Source: Gammaproteobacteria bacterium (GTDB lineage: Bacteria > Pseudomonadota > Gammaproteobacteria > UBA6429). Taken from it: a DNA stretch of 10,555 nucleotides. A model generated the notes under the pieces. That model had not been told where the DNA came from. It worked only from the letters and a program-made list of their open reading frames with translations, and searched no databases. How positions within the stretch are numbered: the stretch's first letter is position 1; each line of letters begins with the position of its first letter. Location of the stretch: assembly GCA_030635835.1 (NCBI GenBank), contig DAOVYB010000043.1, forward strand, positions 1-10,555, in the 5' to 3' direction. Shown piece after piece: positions 6,914 through 10,555 of the stretch. The position numbers and the translations under genes are program-made.

Positions 6914-7768
6914 ATGAAAAATATTTACCGCCGTTTTATCTCGTTATTTTTAATCACACTGATTTTAACGGGCTGTTTTGGGCCTGAATCACCTCAGGAT
7001 ACCGCACGAGAATTCTGGAAGGCAGTCATATCCAATAAAGTGGATGATGTTGTTGAGTATTCAACTCTGATGAATGCACAAAGCTATGATGCGTTTAATA
7101 AAAAATGGGATGGTTACCAGCCTGTTATCGGTAAAATCATTATTGATGGCAGTCAGGCCGAAGTTGAAACCGAATTATCACAAGCTAAAAATAGCCAAAA
7201 GTTAAGCACTTACCTGATAAAACAAGACGGGCAATGGAAAGTAGATTACGCTCGCACGGCAGAATCGATTAATGGTAATGCGTTTGATAATTTTCTGGGA
7301 CAACTGGACGAACTGGGTAAAAAACTATCCAACACACTCCAGGATTCATCAGATAAATTCAATATTGAAATGCAACGCCTTGAAGAGAAGTTAAAAAAGC
7401 TCGCTCAGTCTACCAGTGAAGAAGCCAACAAAATTATTGAGCAACACGGTAGTGAACTTAAAAAGCGCATTGAAGAACTCGCCGAATCCATTGATCGGGC
7501 TTTAAAAGAACACAACGATGATCTGTCTGAAAAAGACAAACGAGTATTGCTGGAAGTGTCTGATGATCTGCAGAAGAGCCAGCAAAACCTGTCTGAACCT
7601 ACTGTCCGCAACATTAATCAAAGCAACCGTAATATGAGACAGACACAACAACAGCTGAATGATATAGATAATAGAAAAATTACTGATTATAAAAAACAGT
7701 GGCAAGATTGGCAGTACAGGTTTGAACGTGATATGCAATCTTTACTCGACGCCTTGTCAGAAAAATAA
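6914..7768 (+). CDS. Lipoprotein with DUF4878-like domain and long coiled-coil tail
   Basis: A 284-residue lipoprotein. Positively charged start MKNIYRR, hydrophobic stretch 8-17, and lipobox LTGC with the lipidated cysteine at 21; Phe at +2 favours sorting to the outer membrane. Residues about 25-115 resemble the DUF4878 (NTF2-like) lipoprotein domain, with PESPQDTAREFWKAVISNK at the front and GQWKVDYA near 106-113. From about 120 to the end the protein is almost wholly charged helix (repeating Leu/Ile with Glu, Lys and Gln), expected to form a coiled coil. No catalytic motif is visible and the function is unknown; a periplasmic structural or binding role is only a guess. There is no good ribosome-binding site before the ATG, but the signal peptide fixes the start. 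It is convergent with the cytochrome gene, with 20 bp between the two stop codons. Confidence 0.85.
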   Translation: MKNIYRRFISLFLITLILTGCFGPESPQDTAREFWKAVISNKVDDVVEYSTLMNAQSYDAFNKKWDGYQPVIGKIIIDGSQAEVETELSQAKNSQKLSTYLIKQDGQWKVDYARTAESINGNAFDNFLGQLDELGKKLSNTLQDSSDKFNIEMQRLEEKLKKLAQSTSEEANKIIEQHGSELKKRIEELAESIDRALKEHNDDLSEKDKRVLLEVSDDLQKSQQNLSEPTVRNINQSNRNMRQTQQQLNDIDNRKITDYKKQWQDWQYRFERDMQSLLDALSEK

Positions 7769-7788
7769 ATGCTTTAGAACTTTTCCAT

Positions 7789-8226
7789 TTATCTTTTTTT
7801 CAGGCTCTGCATATAGATGACCAAAGCATTAAGCTCATCATCTGACAATTCTCTATACCTCTGTTTCATTTTTCTCACACTCTCAGGTAACACGCCCTGC
7901 AGTGTATCTGCTCCTGTAATAAAATTTCGTAACTCACGCACGGTACGTTTTGTAGCAACGCCATCAAGTACGCTACGTGGGTTTCCTTGTCCGGCAATAG
8001 AGTGACAAAGAGAACAGGACTGTTGCTTATAGATTTTTCTGCCTGCTTCTATGCGTTTAGGATCGAGCACAGCAGATTGTCTCAACTCAGAGGAAGAAAT
8101 CTGTTCTTTATTTTTTATAGTTTCAATAGTTTGATTTGGGTTCTGGATGCGAGCAAAGACATATGCCAAAAATAAGACTATCAGCGCAGTAAAAAGTACG
8201 ATTCGTATGGCCCATTTTTCACGCAT
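7789..8226 (-). CDS. Membrane-anchored monoheme cytochrome c
   Basis: A 145-residue class I-type cytochrome c. A single hydrophobic helix at about 8-25, with no clear cleavage site, would anchor it in the inner membrane with the heme domain in the periplasm. The heme-binding motif is CSLCH at 71-75. The usual features follow: a GxxLDGV segment near 84-90, Met120 as the probable distal ligand in PESVRKMKQRY, and the closing helix LSDDELNALVIYMQSL. A strong ribosome-binding site (AGGGGAG) lies ahead of the ATG. It is the last gene of a three-gene minus-strand cluster, 12 bp after the flavocytochrome gene. It probably exchanges electrons with that reductase or with the diheme cytochrome; the direction is not shown by sequence. 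Confidence 0.9.
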   Translation of the reverse strand: MREKWAIRIVLFTALIVLFLAYVFARIQNPNQTIETIKNKEQISSSELRQSAVLDPKRIEAGRKIYKQQSCSLCHSIAGQGNPRSVLDGVATKRTVRELRNFITGADTLQGVLPESVRKMKQRYRELSDDELNALVIYMQSLKKR

Positions 8227-8238
8227 ATTTCATCTCCC

Positions 8239-9558
8239 CTAAACCATATCAAAAAGTTCAAAGTGAATCTGAGTATACGGAACATGAAGTTCATGCAACT
8301 CCTGTTGCACCGCATTGCTCATCGCTTTAGGGCCACACAAAAAATATTCATACTTCAGCGCATCCTGAGAGAGAGTCTTATGCAACAGCGCAGGCGAAAT
8401 GTAACCTGACTCTCCCTTCCAGTCAGCGGGTGGTTCTTTTAGTACATGCTCAACACGCAGATCTAAACGTTCCTGCAAATCTTGCAACTCATCTTTAAAC
8501 ATAACATCTCCCCAGTTGTTGTTAGCATAGATTAACAACAATGATCGATGCTCATGCCGATCAGCCAACGTGCGCAGCATACTGATGATCGGCGCGACAC
8601 CGATACCACCAGCAATAAAAACAAAACCGGGTGCATCGGGATAGCGATCCACACTGAAGACACCATAAGGACCATCAAGGTAAGCAATCTCACCAAGTTG
8701 TGTTTTATTAATACTCCGAGTGAAATCACCTAACTCTTTAATCGTAAATTCCACGCGATCATGATTGGCCGCGCTGGAAGAAATGGAAAATGGATGCTCC
8801 TTAATGTGAAAAGGAGACTTGTGCAAAGTTAGCCAGGCAAACTGACCGGGGTTAAAATGCATCCCAACATGACCATCTGGCTTTAACACCAAGGTCCAGC
8901 AATCAATGCAATCCTGTCGTATCTCAGTCACCCGGTAAGGTCGGTTGCGTAATCGCCAGGGTTTAATCAACCGCACATAAACAATCAATAAAAGCCAAAA
9001 CAAAATATAACCTGTCCATAATATTTGCTTCGCAGGCGCATTGATGTAGTAGCCCACCCCCTCAATGTGTCCCAGTGCCAGCAAAAAAGCGGTAACCGTC
9101 AAGCCAATATGTAACATACGCCATTCATCATAGTGAATATGTAGTCGCTTTCGCCATAGTGAAGTGATAATAATTATTGCGAATAGTAAAAGAGATATGC
9201 GACCCGCTGTTATATACCAGGGTGTCTGCAGAGGATTAATGCTGTCCAATACCTCTGCGTAATTAATACGAATGATCAGATAATGGATAAAAATAAGTAT
9301 GATGGCCAATAACGCCAGGTAACGGTGAAAGAAATAAACGATGTCGATACCGAAAGGTGCACAGGCACGCCTGAACCGGGCAGTAAGAAAAAACTGAATG
9401 CCCATCATTGCCATGGCAGTAAAACCCAGCGCCATCGAAAAATCCCACCAAAATCCTGAGCCCGCTGGCACTGAACCAAGCAACAGCACAAATAACGGAG
9501 CCAATACCAACACCAGGTAGCCACAAAGCCAGAAGACTGCCGAAAAAAATGAGTTCAT
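8239..9558 (-). CDS. Ferric-reductase-like transmembrane flavocytochrome b with FAD/NAD(P) domain
   Basis: A 439-residue member of the ferric reductase/NADPH oxidase superfamily, which carries electrons from cytoplasmic NAD(P)H through FAD and two stacked hemes b to the outer face of the membrane. The N-terminal part has six hydrophobic helices (about 9-29, 38-59, 75-97, 115-134, 148-165, 178-198). Two helices each carry a His pair spaced as H-x13-H: His78/His92 and His150/His164, the classic bis-heme set. The C-terminal half has an FAD-binding barrel with HPFSIS (255-260) and DGPYGVF (295-301), then a nucleotide-binding domain with AGGIGVAPI (316-324) and CGP (408-410), ending FELFDMV. It sits between two cytochrome c genes, 28 bp after the diheme one and 12 bp before the monoheme one. 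The acceptor could be periplasmic cytochrome, metal or oxygen; ferric reduction is not specifically indicated. Confidence 0.9.
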   Translation of the reverse strand: MNSFFSAVFWLCGYLVLVLAPLFVLLLGSVPAGSGFWWDFSMALGFTAMAMMGIQFFLTARFRRACAPFGIDIVYFFHRYLALLAIILIFIHYLIIRINYAEVLDSINPLQTPWYITAGRISLLLFAIIIITSLWRKRLHIHYDEWRMLHIGLTVTAFLLALGHIEGVGYYINAPAKQILWTGYILFWLLLIVYVRLIKPWRLRNRPYRVTEIRQDCIDCWTLVLKPDGHVGMHFNPGQFAWLTLHKSPFHIKEHPFSISSSAANHDRVEFTIKELGDFTRSINKTQLGEIAYLDGPYGVFSVDRYPDAPGFVFIAGGIGVAPIISMLRTLADRHEHRSLLLIYANNNWGDVMFKDELQDLQERLDLRVEHVLKEPPADWKGESGYISPALLHKTLSQDALKYEYFLCGPKAMSNAVQQELHELHVPYTQIHFELFDMV

Positions 9559-9586
9559 GTATTTAGCCGTGTAAAGTACGTCTTAA

Positions 9587-10072
9587 TTATTCGATCTCAT
9601 ACGCAATACGATTGAGTAATGCCATAAAAAAATCAACATCTTTCTTTTTTAGATATTTATGTCCTGCAAGAAAATAACGAACTGGAATTTTTAACTTGCG
9701 GCTGTAAAGTACATCATCGCGAAGTATTAAAGAATCACGTACAAACTTTGCAGCTCTGTCGTGGCAACGACTGCATTCATTTTTAAACCTTGGCGTAGTG
9801 TTCGCCTGTGCGAGTAACATGTTATAGATTGGTTCGACATTATGACCTGCGAGATAATGGTTATTCAAAAATAATCGTAGATCATGAACGTGATGCTTAC
9901 CCTGCAACTCACCGTTAGAAACGCTCAGAAACTCGCGAGAAAACTCACCGGAATGACCATGACAAGAAAAACAACGATCATCCCACAGCCGGTGAAGATC
10001 CGTAGCTAAAGCTGCAACTACAGGTATTAGCAGTAAAGTCATGAACAACATAATATTTACTTTTAATCTCAT
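9587..10072 (-). CDS. Secreted diheme cytochrome c with duplicated halves
   Basis: As called here, 161 residues. The start gives a normal secretion signal: MRLK, a hydrophobic core about 5-20, and an ALA cleavage site at 21-23. An in-frame ATG at 10099 would add nine residues (MFFISYSNS) ahead of it; neither start has a ribosome-binding site. Two heme c motifs are present, CFSCH (34-38) and CSRCH (100-104). Each is followed, 34-39 residues after its heme His, by a copy of LAGH (74-77 and 135-138), so the two halves look like an internal duplication. The second-half histidines His77 and His138 are plausible distal heme ligands (inference). It is first in the minus-strand redox cluster and probably works in the periplasm as an electron partner of the flavocytochrome. 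I do not recognise a named family. Confidence 0.85.
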   Translation of the reverse strand: MRLKVNIMLFMTLLLIPVVAALATDLHRLWDDRCFSCHGHSGEFSREFLSVSNGELQGKHHVHDLRLFLNNHYLAGHNVEPIYNMLLAQANTTPRFKNECSRCHDRAAKFVRDSLILRDDVLYSRKLKIPVRYFLAGHKYLKKKDVDFFMALLNRIAYEIE

Positions 10073-10125
10073 AGAATTACTATAGCTTATAAAGAACATT
10101 AAAAAAAATGTTACAACTGATATTA

Positions 10126-10131
10126 ATTATA
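10126..10131 (-). promoter_or_regulatory. Candidate -10 box upstream of the redox cluster
   Basis: A perfect TATAAT on the minus strand lies in the 100-130 bp gap between the aldolase stop and the diheme cytochrome start. No good -35 is found at the usual distance. It would allow the redox cluster to be transcribed on its own rather than by readthrough from the aldolase gene. A second, weaker option is TATAAG/TATAGT just ahead of the 10072 start. Confidence 0.25.
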
Positions 10132-10198
10132 AACTGTGTGGCCAGAAAGTACTGACCGAAACGTGTAGCGACTCTATAATGCTCTACCCCATTTATTC

Positions 10199-10555
10199 TT
10201 AAGCAAGCGTGACTTCTTCTGACAAATACACATCCTGAATAGCATGCAACAAGGCAATGCCCTGTTCCATAGGTTTCTGGAAAGCTTTGCGTCCTGAAAT
10301 TAATCCCATGCCACCGGCGCGTTTGTTGATAACCGCTGTACGCACCGCCTGATGTAAATCATCATCACCAGATGCCCCGCCAGAATTAATCATGCCAACA
10401 CGTCCCATGTAGCAATTAGCCACCTGGTAACGAACCAGGTCAATGGGATGATCTGATGTCAGTTCGGAATATATTTTGGGGTGCGTCTTTCCAAACTGAA
10501 TAGCATTGAAGCCACCATTATTTTGCGCCTGTTTTTGTTTAATGATATCCGCATC
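10199..10555 (-). CDS. fbaB: Class I fructose-bisphosphate aldolase (FbaB/DhnA type), 5' part outside window
   Basis: The last 118 codons of a cytoplasmic glycolytic/gluconeogenic aldolase that splits fructose 1,6-bisphosphate into two triose phosphates by a Schiff-base lysine mechanism, without metal. The fragment begins DADIIKQKQ, where the first Lys lies about as far from the C-terminus as Lys237 of the 350-residue E. coli FbaB, and so is the probable Schiff-base lysine. It continues with [31 protein letters not shown], the phosphate-binding [12 protein letters not shown] and the highly typical [17 protein letters not shown], with the end [12 protein letters not shown]. The start lies beyond the right edge. 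No convincing terminator follows the stop codon. Confidence 0.93.
   Translation of the reverse strand, partial: DADIIKQKQAQNNGGFNAIQFGKTHPKIYSELTSDHPIDLVRYQVANCYMGRVGMINSGGASGDDDLHQAVRTAVINKRAGGMGLISGRKAFQKPMEQGIALLHAIQDVYLSEEVTLA

Noticed and set aside
7769..7800. T-rich stretch between the convergent lipoprotein and cytochrome genes as a two-way terminator
   Set aside because: No inverted repeat of useful strength is visible around it; the T run is part of the cytochrome coding end (Lys-Lys codons on the other strand).
7817..8175. Two 62-codon plus-strand frames opposite the monoheme cytochrome
   Set aside because: They overlap a gene with a clear CxxCH motif, membrane anchor and strong ribosome-binding site; shadow frames.
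10140..10198. Hairpin (GTAGAGC ... GCTAC) after the aldolase stop as a terminator
   Set aside because: The stem is short with a bulge and no T run follows on the minus strand.

Overview
The window (about 10.5 kb, AT-rich, dense single-copy genes, no mobile elements, RNA genes or CRISPR seen) looks like chromosomal DNA of a gammaproteobacterium. The SelD and SelU proteins align closely with my recollection of the E. coli proteins, and the C-terminal part of a class I FbaB-type aldolase does too. Several c-type cytochromes and a D-malate/tartrate dehydrogenase suggest a free-living, probably aquatic, respiratory organism. That lifestyle and the class assignment are inferences from protein resemblance, not from a search.

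Left region (1-4480): a D-malate/tartrate dehydrogenase gene runs off the left edge on the minus strand. Divergent from it are four plus-strand genes: a family-3 solute-binding-like protein without a signal peptide, a TauE/SafE-type membrane transporter, a CsiD/GlaH-type 2-oxoglutarate-dependent glutarate hydroxylase, and an alpha/beta hydrolase carrying the full active-site set known from fluoroacetate dehalogenase. Together they suggest uptake or export and breakdown of small carboxylic acids, possibly including a halogenated one. The two divergent start regions share a perfect 12-bp inverted repeat lying over both ribosome-binding regions.

Middle region (4481-7768, plus strand): selD and selU (mnmH) form a tight pair, 4 nt apart, for making selenophosphate and putting selenium into the wobble uridine of tRNAs. 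selD starts with GTG directly after an in-frame stop. Downstream, with its own extended -10 promoter candidate, is an outer-membrane-type lipoprotein with a DUF4878-like head and a long coiled-coil tail.

Right region (7789-10555, minus strand, convergent with the lipoprotein): a three-gene redox cluster encodes a secreted diheme cytochrome c with an internal duplication, a six-helix ferric-reductase-like flavocytochrome b with FAD and NAD(P) domains, and a membrane-anchored monoheme cytochrome c. The natural reading is transmembrane electron transfer between cytoplasmic NAD(P)H and periplasmic cytochromes. Upstream of it lies the 3' end of a class I fructose-bisphosphate aldolase gene that runs off the right edge.
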